From Pseudodonghicola flavimaris (GTDB taxonomy: Bacteria > Pseudomonadota > Alphaproteobacteria > Rhodobacterales > Rhodobacteraceae), in assembly GCF_030164425.1 (NCBI RefSeq), contig NZ_JASNJD010000001.1, positions 475,238-539,237 of the forward strand: 64,000 nucleotides of DNA. The letters are read 5' to 3'. Made by a program: the position numbers and the translations under genes. Position 1 is the stretch's first letter; each line of letters begins with the position of its first letter. This document shows positions 54,537-63,308 of this stretch, piece by piece. The notes below the pieces were generated by a model. That model made no database searches, was not told the origin of the DNA, and worked only from the letters and a program-made list of their open reading frames with translations.

Positions 54537-55831
54537 CCCTACGCCAGATGGTTGCCAATGTGGTGCAGCGGACGCTGGGGGATATGTTCCCCGCCTATTT
54601 CCAGACCTCGGCCAAACACGACCATTTCAAGGACTTCGGCTGGCCGGATCAACTGACCTTCGCCCAGTTCTACCGGATGTATCGGCGGAACGGGCTCGCC
54701 ACTGCCGGGGTGGACAAGACCATCGCCAAGACCTGGGAGGACAACCCCGAGCTCTGGGAGAGCGAGACGCCGGCGGAGAGCCCGCTTGAAGGCGACATCC
54801 GCAAGGCTTTCGAACGTCTGAGGCTGTGGCATCGCTTCGCCACCGCAGACACCCGGTCGATGGTGGGCTGCTACGCCGGGGTGATCCTGCGCCTGCGGGA
54901 CGGGCTGCCATTCGATGCGCCCGTGGGGCGGGTGGCCGGCGGGCTGGAGGGCCTGGCCGAGGTGATACCGGTCTGGGAAAGCCAGCTCACCGTCGCGGAG
55001 TGGGATGCCGATCCCCGCAGCGAGACCTACGGGCAGCCACGGTTCTACCAGTTCAACGAGTCCGCGCTTGGCGGCACCTCGAAATCGCCGCGACAGTTCC
55101 GGGTCCATCCGGATCGGGTCATCATCTGGTCCGACGATGGCACCGTGAACGGCGTTTCGGCGCTGGAGCCGGGCTACAACGATTTGCTGGACGCCGAGAA
55201 GATCAAGGGGGCCGGTGGCGAGGGGTTCTGGAAGACCAGCCGCGGCGCGCCGGTGGTGGGCGCCCCCGAGGGGATGACACAGGCCGATGTGGCGAAGGCC
55301 ATGGGCGTCAGCCCTGCCGAGCTGGTGGATGCGCTGAATGATCAGCTGGAGAGCTTTCAGGCCGGTTTCGACAAGGGGCTGATGCTGGGCGGCATGACGG
55401 CCGTACCGATGACGATCAGCCTGCCGAGCCCTGAGCATTTCTTCGCCGCGCCGGTGCAGAGCTTCGCTGCATCGCTGCTCATGCCACTGCGCGTCCTGAT
55501 CGGCAACGAAACCGGCGAACGGGCCAGCACCGAGGATGCCCGCGAGTGGAACAAGACCTGCATGGCCCGGCGCACCACCCGCAACGTGCCGCTGATCCGC
55601 GAGTTCGTGGAGCGCCTGGTGCGCTTCGGCATCCTGCCCGAACGCGACTGGACCATCGGTTGGGCCGATCTGACCGAGGCCACCGGCGCCGAGAAGATGG
55701 AGCGCGCCAGGGGCATGGCCGAGATCAACAGCAAGACGCCGATGGAGCCGGTGTTCACCGATGACGAGATCAGGGAGACGGTGGGCTACGACCCGCTGGC
55801 CACCCGCGACGATGACGGAGAGGGCGAATGA
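54533..55831 (+). CDS. Phage portal protein (DUF1073 type)
   Basis: A 432-aa portal of the DUF1073 group. LNDQLESFQAGFDKGLMLGG and FFAAPVQSFAASLLMPLRVL IGNETGER-type core segments are present, and the C-terminus has the DIGW-like domain. The ring of portal subunits forms the DNA entry vertex. It is coupled to terminase and to the protease gene. Confidence 0.88.
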   Translation: MTLRQMVANVVQRTLGDMFPAYFQTSAKHDHFKDFGWPDQLTFAQFYRMYRRNGLATAGVDKTIAKTWEDNPELWESETPAESPLEGDIRKAFERLRLWHRFATADTRSMVGCYAGVILRLRDGLPFDAPVGRVAGGLEGLAEVIPVWESQLTVAEWDADPRSETYGQPRFYQFNESALGGTSKSPRQFRVHPDRVIIWSDDGTVNGVSALEPGYNDLLDAEKIKGAGGEGFWKTSRGAPVVGAPEGMTQADVAKAMGVSPAELVDALNDQLESFQAGFDKGLMLGGMTAVPMTISLPSPEHFFAAPVQSFAASLLMPLRVLIGNETGERASTEDAREWNKTCMARRTTRNVPLIREFVERLVRFGILPERDWTIGWADLTEATGAEKMERARGMAEINSKTPMEPVFTDDEIRETVGYDPLATRDDDGEGE

Positions 55832-56979
55832 GCAAACAGGTCCGGGTCAATATCCGAACGACGGTCAATGCGGCGCAGATCAGGCGTGAACGCCGGCACG
55901 GGCGGGATTACATCATCGTTCCCTCGGCCACGCTGCCCGACGATGTGGTGATGAACGACATCCGCTATCCGGCCGAAGAGATCGAGAAGAGCTTCCGGTC
56001 GCTGGAGAACACGCCGGCGCCGCTGGGGCATCCCGACATCGAGGGGCAGTTCGTCTCGGCCTCCGATCCCGAGGGGCTGGCGCGTGGCTGGGTGGGGGCT
56101 TGGAACCGCAATGTCCGCCGCGAGAACGGCCGGGTCTTCCTCGACAAGGTGATCGACGTGGCTACCGCCAAGCAGCTTGAAGGCGGGAAGGCGGTGCTGG
56201 AGGCGATCGAGAAGGGAGAGCCGATCCACACCAGCACCGGGCTCTATTGCATGTTGGAGAACGCCGAGGGCGACAGCGAAGCCAGGCAGATCGCCCGGGA
56301 CATCCAGTTCGACCACGATGCGATCCTGCTGGGGGAGGACGGCGCGGCCACCCCGGACCAGGGCGTCGGCATGATGGTCAACAGCGCCCTCAAGGACGGT
56401 CGGAAGATCGACGTAATCAACTCGGCCATCGACGAGGCCGAGCGTGAACTCGACTGGGCGGGCATGCACCTGCTCAGCGCGCTTGAGCGGCGCGACCGTG
56501 CCTCCGTCTGGGAGCGCATCAAGTCCGCGATCATGGAGGCCCTTCCGGGCTCCTCTGAGCGGGAACCCTCTGCAAATCAAGGAGAAGCAGAAATGGCTGA
56601 CGACAAGCAGCTGAGTGAGCTTTCCAAGAAGGTGAACGCCCTCGAGGAGAGCCTGAAGCCCGACAACTTCGCCAAGAGCTTCGGCGAGGCCATCGGCAAT
56701 GCGGTGAAGGAGGCGATGAAGCCGGTCACCGATCACGTCGAGGCCATCGTGGCCAACCAGAAGGCCGACGAAGACGCCAAGCGCGCCACCGCCATCAATT
56801 CCCTGACCAAGGGCGGCCAGTGGACCGAGGACGAGCTGAAGGACATGCCGCTGCCGGCCCTGAACAAGCTGGTCGAGAAATCGCAACCCGGCACGGCCAT
56901 GGCGCTGAACTCGGCCTTCGGGGGCGCTCAGCCGCAGGGCGGCGGCTTCAAGCTGCCCACCGGTGAGAAGGAGGCCTGA
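55828..56979 (+). CDS. DUF2213 capsid maturation protease with nested scaffold
   Basis: A 383-aa protein. The N-terminal half (to about residue 230) matches the DUF2213 phage protease family (APLGHPDIEGQFVSASDPEG; STGLYCMLENAEGD). The C-terminal third is a helical scaffold-like region that starts at its own ribosome site (56593). This protease-scaffold fusion with an internal start is like lambda C/Nu3. Confidence 0.85.
   Translation: MSKQVRVNIRTTVNAAQIRRERRHGRDYIIVPSATLPDDVVMNDIRYPAEEIEKSFRSLENTPAPLGHPDIEGQFVSASDPEGLARGWVGAWNRNVRRENGRVFLDKVIDVATAKQLEGGKAVLEAIEKGEPIHTSTGLYCMLENAEGDSEARQIARDIQFDHDAILLGEDGAATPDQGVGMMVNSALKDGRKIDVINSAIDEAERELDWAGMHLLSALERRDRASVWERIKSAIMEALPGSSEREPSANQGEAEMADDKQLSELSKKVNALEESLKPDNFAKSFGEAIGNAVKEAMKPVTDHVEAIVANQKADEDAKRATAINSLTKGGQWTEDELKDMPLPALNKLVEKSQPGTAMALNSAFGGAQPQGGGFKLPTGEKEA
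56593..56979 (+). CDS. Internal-start scaffold protein (Nu3-like)
   Basis: A 128-aa product beginning MADDKQLSELSKKVNALEES, in frame with the protease gene. AAGGAG at 56579-56584 lies eight bases before the ATG, far better than chance inside a gene. The helical, charged product fits a scaffolding protein for prohead assembly. Confidence 0.65.
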   Translation: MADDKQLSELSKKVNALEESLKPDNFAKSFGEAIGNAVKEAMKPVTDHVEAIVANQKADEDAKRATAINSLTKGGQWTEDELKDMPLPALNKLVEKSQPGTAMALNSAFGGAQPQGGGFKLPTGEKEA

Positions 56980-56982
56980 TCC

Positions 56983-57444
56983 ATGGCGCGTTATTCGAAC
57001 ATCATCCTCGGCCCGGCCCGAAAGACCGATCCGCAGGTCAGGGAACTGGCCGCGGCCGCCGAAACGCTGCCCGGCTCGCTGGTGGTGATCAGCGCCGGCA
57101 AGTTCGCCCTGGCCGATGCCGCCACCGTCGGCAAGGTCTGGTTGGCGCAGGAGAACTATCTGGCGCTGCGTGGCGTCGACACCGCCTATGCCGCCGATGA
57201 CACTGTGCTGGGCCTCGAGATGGAGGCGGATGTGCTCTACGCGGCCCGCATCGCCGACGGGGTGAACGTTGCTGCCGTCGGCACCCCCATGACGCCCGGC
57301 GCTGGCGGCACACTGGCGATTGCCGGTCTCTCCGACCTCATCGTCGCCTATGCCGATGAGGTCTTCAACAACAACACCGGCGCGAGCCAGCTTCTGAAGG
57401 TCCGCCCGGCGGGCTCGCAGAGCTATCTCTCGGCCAGCGCGTAA
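56983..57444 (+). CDS. Probable capsid decoration protein
   Basis: A 153-aa protein, rich in Ala/Gly/Val strands (LPGSLVVISAGKFALADAA; VLYAARIADGVNVAAVGTPM). It lies between the protease and the major capsid gene, the usual place for decoration or stabilising proteins, three bases after the protease stop. Assignment rests mainly on position. Confidence 0.65.
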   Translation: MARYSNIILGPARKTDPQVRELAAAAETLPGSLVVISAGKFALADAATVGKVWLAQENYLALRGVDTAYAADDTVLGLEMEADVLYAARIADGVNVAAVGTPMTPGAGGTLAIAGLSDLIVAYADEVFNNNTGASQLLKVRPAGSQSYLSASA

Positions 57445-57455
57445 GGAGGCTTCTC

Positions 57456-58529
57456 ATGCGCTACTTTGACCAACAGCTCGTGACCAACTCCCGCCCGCAT
57501 GCCGCGTGGTGGGGCGAGGTCTCGGCACAGCGCGAAACCTTCCACATGCAGGAGGACTCGCTGGCCACCATCGCCAACCGCAGTGGTATGATCGGCAACG
57601 CCGCCGCGGTGCTGCCCCGGGACGCCTGGCTGGAGATGGACGCCATCACCCGGCGCGTGATGCGCGGCGATGACGGCGAGGCCTATATGGCCGACCTGAT
57701 GCCGCTGGCCCGGTCGGTGAATATCGGCAAGATCGCCTTCATCAATCGCGTGTCGAGCGATGCCGGCGCAGTCAGCCGCTCGCTGTCCGGGCAGGTGCCG
57801 GAGACGCTGGGCAAGGTCGACTACGACTACCGCGGGACCATCGTCCCGATTTTCAACACCGGCTATGGCCGGAACTGGCGGGAGTGGAACACCTTCCAGT
57901 CGGAGAACTTCGACGCCCTGGCGGACGATCAGGAGGCCCACACCGCCAAGATGCGCAAGGACCAGGCGGATTACGTGCTGAACGGTGACAGCGCGCTCAA
58001 GTTCGAGGGCTACACCGGCTGGGGCATCAAGACCCATCCGTTGGCGAAGTCGATCAACCTGGGCAGCGCCGTCGGCGGCGCCAACATCGACCTGACCGAT
58101 CCCGCGACGGCCTCCGACGACATCGAGGCCTTCGTCACCCAGACGCTGGGCGCGATGCTGGATGCCAACCTGATCACCGAGGCGGTGAACCTCTATGTCT
58201 CGCCTGAGATCGGGCGGAACTGGGACCGGTCCTATTCGGGCTCGGCCGGCGTGAAGGAGGGCACCCTCTGGCAGCACCTGGAGAAGAACCGCCGGATCAA
58301 CAAGATCAAGGTGACCAACCAGCTCTCGGGAAACGCGTTCTTCGGCTTCGTCCCGCGGGCCGAGTTCATCCGGCCTCTGATCGGCATGGCGACCAACACC
58401 ACCGCGATGGTGCGGCTGAACCCGGTCGACAACTACAACTTCCTGATCTTGGGTGCGCTCGGGCTCGAAATCCGGGCCGACTGGAACGGCCGGGCAGGGG
58501 TGTTCTACAGCGTCGTCGTCAACGCCTGA
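57456..58529 (+). CDS. Major capsid protein
   Basis: A 357-aa HK97-fold-type capsid protein. The extended N-arm, the SSDAGAVSRSLSGQVPE region and C-terminal ADWNGRAGVFYSVVVNA agree with phage major capsid proteins annotated in similar late operons. A TAAGGAG site precedes the ATG. It is the most conserved structural gene after terminase. Confidence 0.82.
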   Translation: MRYFDQQLVTNSRPHAAWWGEVSAQRETFHMQEDSLATIANRSGMIGNAAAVLPRDAWLEMDAITRRVMRGDDGEAYMADLMPLARSVNIGKIAFINRVSSDAGAVSRSLSGQVPETLGKVDYDYRGTIVPIFNTGYGRNWREWNTFQSENFDALADDQEAHTAKMRKDQADYVLNGDSALKFEGYTGWGIKTHPLAKSINLGSAVGGANIDLTDPATASDDIEAFVTQTLGAMLDANLITEAVNLYVSPEIGRNWDRSYSGSAGVKEGTLWQHLEKNRRINKIKVTNQLSGNAFFGFVPRAEFIRPLIGMATNTTAMVRLNPVDNYNFLILGALGLEIRADWNGRAGVFYSVVVNA

Positions 58530-58597
58530 CGGTGGGCATTCTGAGGGGCTGCTCCGGTGGCCCCTTTCTCATGCGTACCCAACAGGAGGAAGCTGAC

Positions 58598-58885
58598 ATG
58601 AAAATCCGCATCACCGGCGCCGGGATCTTCGGCGCGAAGGGGGCGATCCCGATCGGCACCGAGATGACCATCAAGGGGGAGCCGCCTGCGGGTTGGGCCG
58701 GTAAGTATTCCGTCATCGAGGATGGCGCGGCGACGGGCGCTGAGGGTGTCACCAACCCGGACAGGACGAAGAAGCGCCAGGCGCTTGAGGCACAGGCGGC
58801 GGAGCTGCAGGTGAGTTTCTCCGACGAGACTTCCGACGATGCCCTGATCGAAGCCATCAAGGCGGCGAAAGCGCCGAAGGCCTGA
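58598..58885 (+). CDS. Small head protein of unknown function
   Basis: A 95-aa protein (start MKIRITGAGIFGAKGAIPIG, AGGAGGA site ahead). Beta-rich N-terminus with a helical lysine-rich C-terminus (DDALIEAIKAAKAPKA). Located right after the capsid gene, suggesting head completion; no family recognised. Confidence 0.65.
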   Translation: MKIRITGAGIFGAKGAIPIGTEMTIKGEPPAGWAGKYSVIEDGAATGAEGVTNPDRTKKRQALEAQAAELQVSFSDETSDDALIEAIKAAKAPKA

Positions 58886-58888
58886 TCC

Positions 58889-59299
58889 ATGCTCTACGGC
58901 GATCTCTCCGGGTTCCGGGCCTATGCGTCGGCTCGGGGCAACGACGCGCCGGCGGCCGCCGGCGATGCAGATGTCCTGGCCGCCCTGCAGCGCGCCAGCG
59001 ATTACATCCGGTTCTTCTACGTGCTGGGTTTCATCAGCACGGTGCCGGATGACACGGTGACCGAGGCGACCTATGAGGCAGCACAGATCGAACTGGGAAA
59101 ACCCGGGTTCTTCTCGAAGACCTACTCGCCCGGCGAGGCCAAGGTGCTGGTCGAGGTGAAGGGCATCCGTTGGGAGCGCATCGGTGGTGGCAGCGGGACG
59201 GCAGGTGAGGCAATGACGCCGACAAGCACCATCATCGAGGCAATGCTCGGACGCTATGTGGGGCGCGGAACGGGCCTCGGTTTGAGGGTCATCGGATGA
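58889..59299 (+). CDS. Head-tail connector (DnaT-like/adaptor) protein
   Basis: A 136-aa protein. Helical opening (VLAALQRASDYIRFFYVLGF) then TYEAAQIELGKPGFF, as in phage adaptor proteins labelled DnaT-like or gp6-like. It probably sits under the portal ring. Its stop overlaps the next start (ATGA). Confidence 0.7.
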   Translation: MLYGDLSGFRAYASARGNDAPAAAGDADVLAALQRASDYIRFFYVLGFISTVPDDTVTEATYEAAQIELGKPGFFSKTYSPGEAKVLVEVKGIRWERIGGGSGTAGEAMTPTSTIIEAMLGRYVGRGTGLGLRVIG

Positions 59300-59703
59300 G
59301 TGGCGCCGATATCGCCGCTGAGATCCACGCGGCGCTGATTGAGGCGGCGGAAGCGACGGGACAGAGCGAGTACACTGCCACGCTCACCCGCCCGGCCGCC
59401 GAGAGCGGCAGCGATGCGGGCGCCGGCACGCCGTGGAGCGATGCCGCAACCGGGGCAGCGCCGGCAGACGACGCCTTCACCGTGACCGTCCTCGATGGCG
59501 GCACCAAGACCCGCTACAATCGGACCGATGGCGGGGCGCTGATCCCGCGCACGGTGAGGGTGTTGACCATAAGCGCGGCCGGCGAGGCGCCCCAGATGGG
59601 CGACCGGATCACGCTGGCAGATGGCACGTTCGAGCTGGCGAAGGTCGAGCCGCTGGCTCCGGGCGGCGAGGCCTTGCTTTTCGAGGTGGAGATCGCACAG
59701 TAG
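59296..59703 (+). CDS. Probable head-closure (neck) protein
   Basis: A 135-aa protein. Its second half (PQMGDRITLADGTFELAKVE) has the beta-barrel style of head-closure proteins. It follows the adaptor gene by overlap, consistent with adaptor/closure order. Assignment is positional. Confidence 0.6.
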   Translation: MSGADIAAEIHAALIEAAEATGQSEYTATLTRPAAESGSDAGAGTPWSDAATGAAPADDAFTVTVLDGGTKTRYNRTDGGALIPRTVRVLTISAAGEAPQMGDRITLADGTFELAKVEPLAPGGEALLFEVEIAQ

Positions 59704-59707
59704 GCGC

Positions 59708-59893
59708 GTGTTCCGTGCATTCCACATATGGCGCCTTCACCAGCACCTGAGCTTCGGCAATGGCCGCATGGCTCTGGATGTGCTTTGGGCTGGCCCGGAT
59801 GAGTTTTCCCTCGTCGATGCGCTGATCTTCGTCGCGTGGATCGAGGGCGCCAAGGACGAACTGGCCAAGCGCGGCTTGCCGGTCACCATCTGA
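59708..59893 (+). CDS. Small neck-region protein, start uncertain
   Basis: About 61 aa if started at GTG 59708 just after the previous stop; ATG 59768 (MALDVLWAGPDEFSL) would give 41 aa. The end (WIEGAKDELAKRGLPVTI) is protein-like. No family recognised. Confidence 0.5.
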   Translation: MFRAFHIWRLHQHLSFGNGRMALDVLWAGPDEFSLVDALIFVAWIEGAKDELAKRGLPVTI

Positions 59894-59907
59894 ATTGAGG
59901 AACAGCC

Positions 59908-60921
59908 ATGGCAAGGAACCCAACCGCTGCGCAGCGGGCGGCGCTTGCTGCCATTCTGGCAACGTTCGAACCTCAGGTGAGAGATGCATTCCTCTCGGCC
60001 GTCTATGCGGCCCGGTCGCGGGTGAGCCTGCAGGAACTAATATCCGCCTATGAACGCGGTGACCTGCCTGCGATGCTGGAGCTCCTGCGGATGGAGCAGG
60101 GGAGCTTCTGGCAGCTGCAGGAAGCCATCCGGCAAGCCGGCGTGGCAGGCGGCACAAACGTGGCCAAGACCTTGCCTGCCGGGCTCAAGGGGAGCTTCAG
60201 CTTCAACGGGCAACACCCGCGCGCCGAGCAGCTGCTGCGCGAGCTCGGGGCGCAGCTGGTTCAAGGCATGGAGCAGGACACGCTGGAAGCGGCACGCCGG
60301 GTTATCGTCTCTGCTTTGCAAGAGGGGCGAGCCTCTCGGGCGGTCGCACTGGACCTGACCGGACGCATGGCGACGTCGGGAACGCTCAAGGGTCAGCGTG
60401 TCGGGGGAATGATCGGGCTCACGCCGGATCAGGCTGATTGGGTGGTGAATGCGCGGTTGGACCTGCGGGCGCTCGATCGACGCTATTTCACGAGAAAGCT
60501 GCGCGATCGGCGATACGATCCGATGGTTCGCAAGGCTATCGAGAGCGGCAAGCCTCTGTCGCCGGCACAGGTCGACAAGATCACGGGGCGCTACAAGGAC
60601 AGGCTGCTGGCTTACCGCGGTCAGGTGGTCGCCACTCACGAGGTCCATGCGGCGCAGGCGGCCGGACGGCACGAAGCCTATCTGCAGCTGTCTGAGGGCG
60701 ACAACGTCGCTGCAGTGACCAAGAAATGGATCCATGGGCACAGCAAGGAGCCGCGCCGGGATCACCGGCAAATGGATGGTACGGTCATCGCCTTCGACCA
60801 GGACTTCGTGATGGACGACGGGGCGCGCCTGCGCTTCCCGCACGACCCTCGTGGCGGCATCAAGCACAGCGCGGGCTGCAACTGCACGATGTTCTATCGG
60901 GTGGTGCCGAAGAAGGACTGA
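59908..60921 (+). CDS. Phage head morphogenesis protein (SPP1 gp7 / Mu F-like)
   Basis: A 337-aa minor head protein. The conserved block KKWIHGHSKEPRRDHRQMDG followed by DDGARLRFPHDPRGG and the cysteine pair AGCNCTMFYRV is diagnostic. These proteins assist prohead assembly and may be ejected with DNA. The gene usually follows portal; here it is placed after the neck genes. Confidence 0.85.
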   Translation: MARNPTAAQRAALAAILATFEPQVRDAFLSAVYAARSRVSLQELISAYERGDLPAMLELLRMEQGSFWQLQEAIRQAGVAGGTNVAKTLPAGLKGSFSFNGQHPRAEQLLRELGAQLVQGMEQDTLEAARRVIVSALQEGRASRAVALDLTGRMATSGTLKGQRVGGMIGLTPDQADWVVNARLDLRALDRRYFTRKLRDRRYDPMVRKAIESGKPLSPAQVDKITGRYKDRLLAYRGQVVATHEVHAAQAAGRHEAYLQLSEGDNVAAVTKKWIHGHSKEPRRDHRQMDGTVIAFDQDFVMDDGARLRFPHDPRGGIKHSAGCNCTMFYRVVPKKD

Positions 60922-60924
60922 GCC

Positions 60925-61347
60925 ATGGCGAAGACATTCACCGCGCAGATCAAGGCGTTCCTGGAACTCACCGAGCAGAACAAGCGGTACGTGGCCCAGC
61001 AGAGCATTCAGGACGTGCTGGAAGAGGCGCAGACCACGCAGCCCAGCGTGAAGCAGACCGGCGGCAGCTTCGAGCGGGGAAAGATCCCGGTGAACAAGGC
61101 TGACCTCGTGAACAGCCTTTCGGTGAATGGCGGAGCGGAGGACGCCGATGCCTATGTGGTTGCCATCGATGGCTATGACATAGGCCAGACGATGAACTTC
61201 ACCTGGACGAGCGACCACGCTCTGCCGATGGAGCTCGGCTTCACCGCTGAGAATGGGACCGAGGTGCCGGGCAGGCTCTTTGTGACTGATGCCGTCGCTC
61301 AGTTCGATGACAAGGTGCAGGCCCGCGTCGCGGAGGTGAAGAAATGA
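60925..61347 (+). CDS. Neck/tail-completion protein (HK97 gp10-like)
   Basis: A 140-aa protein, helical start (TAQIKAFLELTEQNKRYVAQ) with a beta region (FTWTSDHALPMELGFTAENG). Layout is like the HK97 gp10 family that links head and tail. Overlaps the next gene by four bases. Confidence 0.7.
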   Translation: MAKTFTAQIKAFLELTEQNKRYVAQQSIQDVLEEAQTTQPSVKQTGGSFERGKIPVNKADLVNSLSVNGGAEDADAYVVAIDGYDIGQTMNFTWTSDHALPMELGFTAENGTEVPGRLFVTDAVAQFDDKVQARVAEVKK

Positions 61348-61748
61348 GCGTCGACGCGGCTGACATTCTGAACGCGCTCGGGCAACATCTGCTGACGATG
61401 GCTGATTGCCCTCCGGTGATCTGGCCGAACAAGAAACCGGCCGCGCTGCCAGACAAGCCATATCTGGTGGCGCAGATCGCCGGGAAGAACACCGCTCGGC
61501 GTGCTGTGTCGAACGGCGCCAAAGCGACCACTGGTCAACTGATCGTCACCGTCGTGCACGATCTGGACGGATACAGCACCGCGGCGGACCGCCTTGCGCA
61601 ATCCGTGGCCGACCAGTTCGACCTCGATACCCCAATCCCGGCTACAGGCGGTCAAATCCGCCTCCGCCAAGAGCCGACCGTGGTGGACGGTTACTCGGAC
61701 GACGTTTCATGGCGCGTGCCGGTCGTCATTCCGTGGCGCGCGAAATGA
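61344..61748 (+). CDS. Tail terminator protein (DUF4128-like)
   Basis: A 134-aa protein. PPVIWPNKKPAALPDKPYLV and GQLIVTVVHDLDGYSTAADR are typical of tail-terminator or minor tail U-like proteins that cap the tube. Precedes the tail-tube gene as expected. Confidence 0.75.
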   Translation: MSVDAADILNALGQHLLTMADCPPVIWPNKKPAALPDKPYLVAQIAGKNTARRAVSNGAKATTGQLIVTVVHDLDGYSTAADRLAQSVADQFDLDTPIPATGGQIRLRQEPTVVDGYSDDVSWRVPVVIPWRAK

Positions 61749-61821
61749 CCAGCAATCCGGCCTGACCGGATCAACCCGCGCCGGGCAGGCGCAACTTCAA
61801 CAGCAGTGAAAGGAGCCTGTC

Positions 61822-62271
61822 ATGGCTTTTCAAACCGCCTCCGGGGCGTCTCTGTCGGTGTCTGCGTCGCAGCCCGCCACCTATGACTCCACCGGCTTTG
61901 CCGCCCTGACCTATACGGTCGTCGGCGAAATCACCAACATCGGTGAGTTCGGCAAGGAATTCGCCACCGTGACCCACAACCCGTTGGCCACGCGTGGCAC
62001 CAAGAAAGGCAAAGGCAGCTACAACAACGGCACCCTGTCGCCGGCGCTGGCGCTCGACCCCGACGACGCCGGGCAGGACATCATGGAGACCCTGCTGGAC
62101 AGCGACAATCCCGGGTCCTTTCTGGTCACCCTGCAGGACGGCACGAAATATTACCTCGAGGGCCTGGTGATGTCGTTCAAGCCGTCTGTCGGCGACATCG
62201 ACAGCGTGGTCACCGCCAGCACGTCGGTCGAAGTGACCGACAATGACATCGTGAAAGTGGCTGCCGCCTGA
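61822..62271 (+). CDS. Major tail tube protein
   Basis: A 149-aa protein with beta-rich strands and DGTKYYLEGLVMSFKPSVGD, typical of siphophage tail-tube subunits. An AAGGAG site lies before the ATG. Its neighbours (terminator before, chaperones after) agree. Confidence 0.8.
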   Translation: MAFQTASGASLSVSASQPATYDSTGFAALTYTVVGEITNIGEFGKEFATVTHNPLATRGTKKGKGSYNNGTLSPALALDPDDAGQDIMETLLDSDNPGSFLVTLQDGTKYYLEGLVMSFKPSVGDIDSVVTASTSVEVTDNDIVKVAAA

Positions 62272-62381
62272 CTCGAATAGGCGCTTCCCCTCGTGGGCGC
62301 CTCGGCCGGGCGGGAGTTTTCGGGTTTCGCCCGCCCGGCCACCAATCGAAACCCTCTTCTGAAACCGTGAAAGGATAAGCG

Positions 62382-62828
62382 ATGGATTTCGCAACCATGG
62401 GCCAGACGCTGGCCAAGAACGACGGCATCGAAATGCACCTGGTCGGCCCGGACGGCGTGACCGAGCTCTATGCCGTCAAGGGCGAGAATGGGGACTGGAG
62501 CGTTACCAGTGACCCGGATGCCGAGGGCGCGCTGCCCTGTGTCTTCACCGTCGTTGGCCAGGACAGCCGGGCCTATCGCCGCCGCAAGCATGAGCTGGTC
62601 GACGCCCTGCGCGCCCGGCAGAAGGTGCTGAAGTCGGCGCAGATCGAGACGGAGGCCATGAAGATGGTCGCGGCCGGCGTCACCGGCTGGTCGAGTATCC
62701 CGTGGGAGGGCGAGTTGCTGGAGTTCAGCGACGACAACCTGCTGAAGTTTCTGGACCTCTACCGGCCGGCGTTCGACCAGACGAACGAATTCATCGGCGA
62801 CCGCACCAATTTTTTGCGGGTCGCCTGA
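62382..62828 (+). CDS. Tail assembly chaperone G-like
   Basis: A 148-aa protein that ends shortly after the slippery run at 62810-62816. Most ribosomes should stop here, making the short chaperone; a fraction shift -1 to extend it. The C-terminus (LLKFLDLYRPAFDQTNEFIG) fits tail chaperones that coat the tape measure. Confidence 0.78.
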   Translation: MDFATMGQTLAKNDGIEMHLVGPDGVTELYAVKGENGDWSVTSDPDAEGALPCVFTVVGQDSRAYRRRKHELVDALRARQKVLKSAQIETEAMKMVAAGVTGWSSIPWEGELLEFSDDNLLKFLDLYRPAFDQTNEFIGDRTNFLRVA

Positions 62829-63295
62829 CGCAGCTCAGGCTCTGGACGCGCCAGCAGGCTTGGCTCTCCACCCCCGAAAGGACGGGAGAGCCAAGCCGCG
62901 GACGCAAAGCTGCGAATGCAGAGCTAATGGTCGATTTGCCGCGGCTGGATGACTGGGATGGGGCGCGTGAGATAGCCGAAGCGCTTCTTGTCGCGGGGCC
63001 CTCAGAGAGCAGCGCTATGGGCGAAGTTCCGCTCTCTTGGCGAGAGATCAGAGCCTGGGCCGAGATGACCGAAGTGTGCCTGTCGCCGGGTGATCTGGAA
63101 GACCTACAGCGGCTGTCCGAGGAGTTCGTCGCAGCGTGCGGTGAGTTCCGCGAGAAGGCGGTGCCAGCGCCGTTTGGCGGCATCCGGCAGGACCCGGCCA
63201 AGGTCAGCGACATGCTCAAGCGCGCGCTGGATGCGATGGTGTCGAGCAACGGGAAGCGCCGGCCGCCTGCGAAGAAAAGCCGGTCGCCGGGGTAG
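62382..63295 (+). CDS. Tail assembly chaperone GT-like -1 frameshift product
   Basis: Reading through a -1 shift at 62810-62816 joins the G-like frame to the overlapping frame that ends at 63295, giving about 304 aa. The second part begins AGRLTQLRLWTRQQAWLS and continues as a helical charged T-like domain (LPRLDDWDGAREIAEALLVA). No ribosome site begins the second frame on its own near the junction, which supports frameshifting. Confidence 0.7.
62810..62816 (+). promoter_or_regulatory. Programmed -1 frameshift heptamer
   Basis: T TTT TTG in the reading frame of the G-like gene fits X XXY YYZ; after slippage both tRNAs re-pair on T-runs. The frame entered is the open one that continues to 63295. 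The zero-frame stop comes four codons later. Confidence 0.7.
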
Positions 63296-63308
63296 GCGGC
63301 CGGTCGCG

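Noticed and set aside
52655..63295. Late genes considered as a gene transfer agent cluster
   Set aside because: Integrase, excisionase, repressor/operators, replication genes and cargo genes are all present, and the gene set differs from the RcGTA order, so an ordinary temperate prophage is the better reading.
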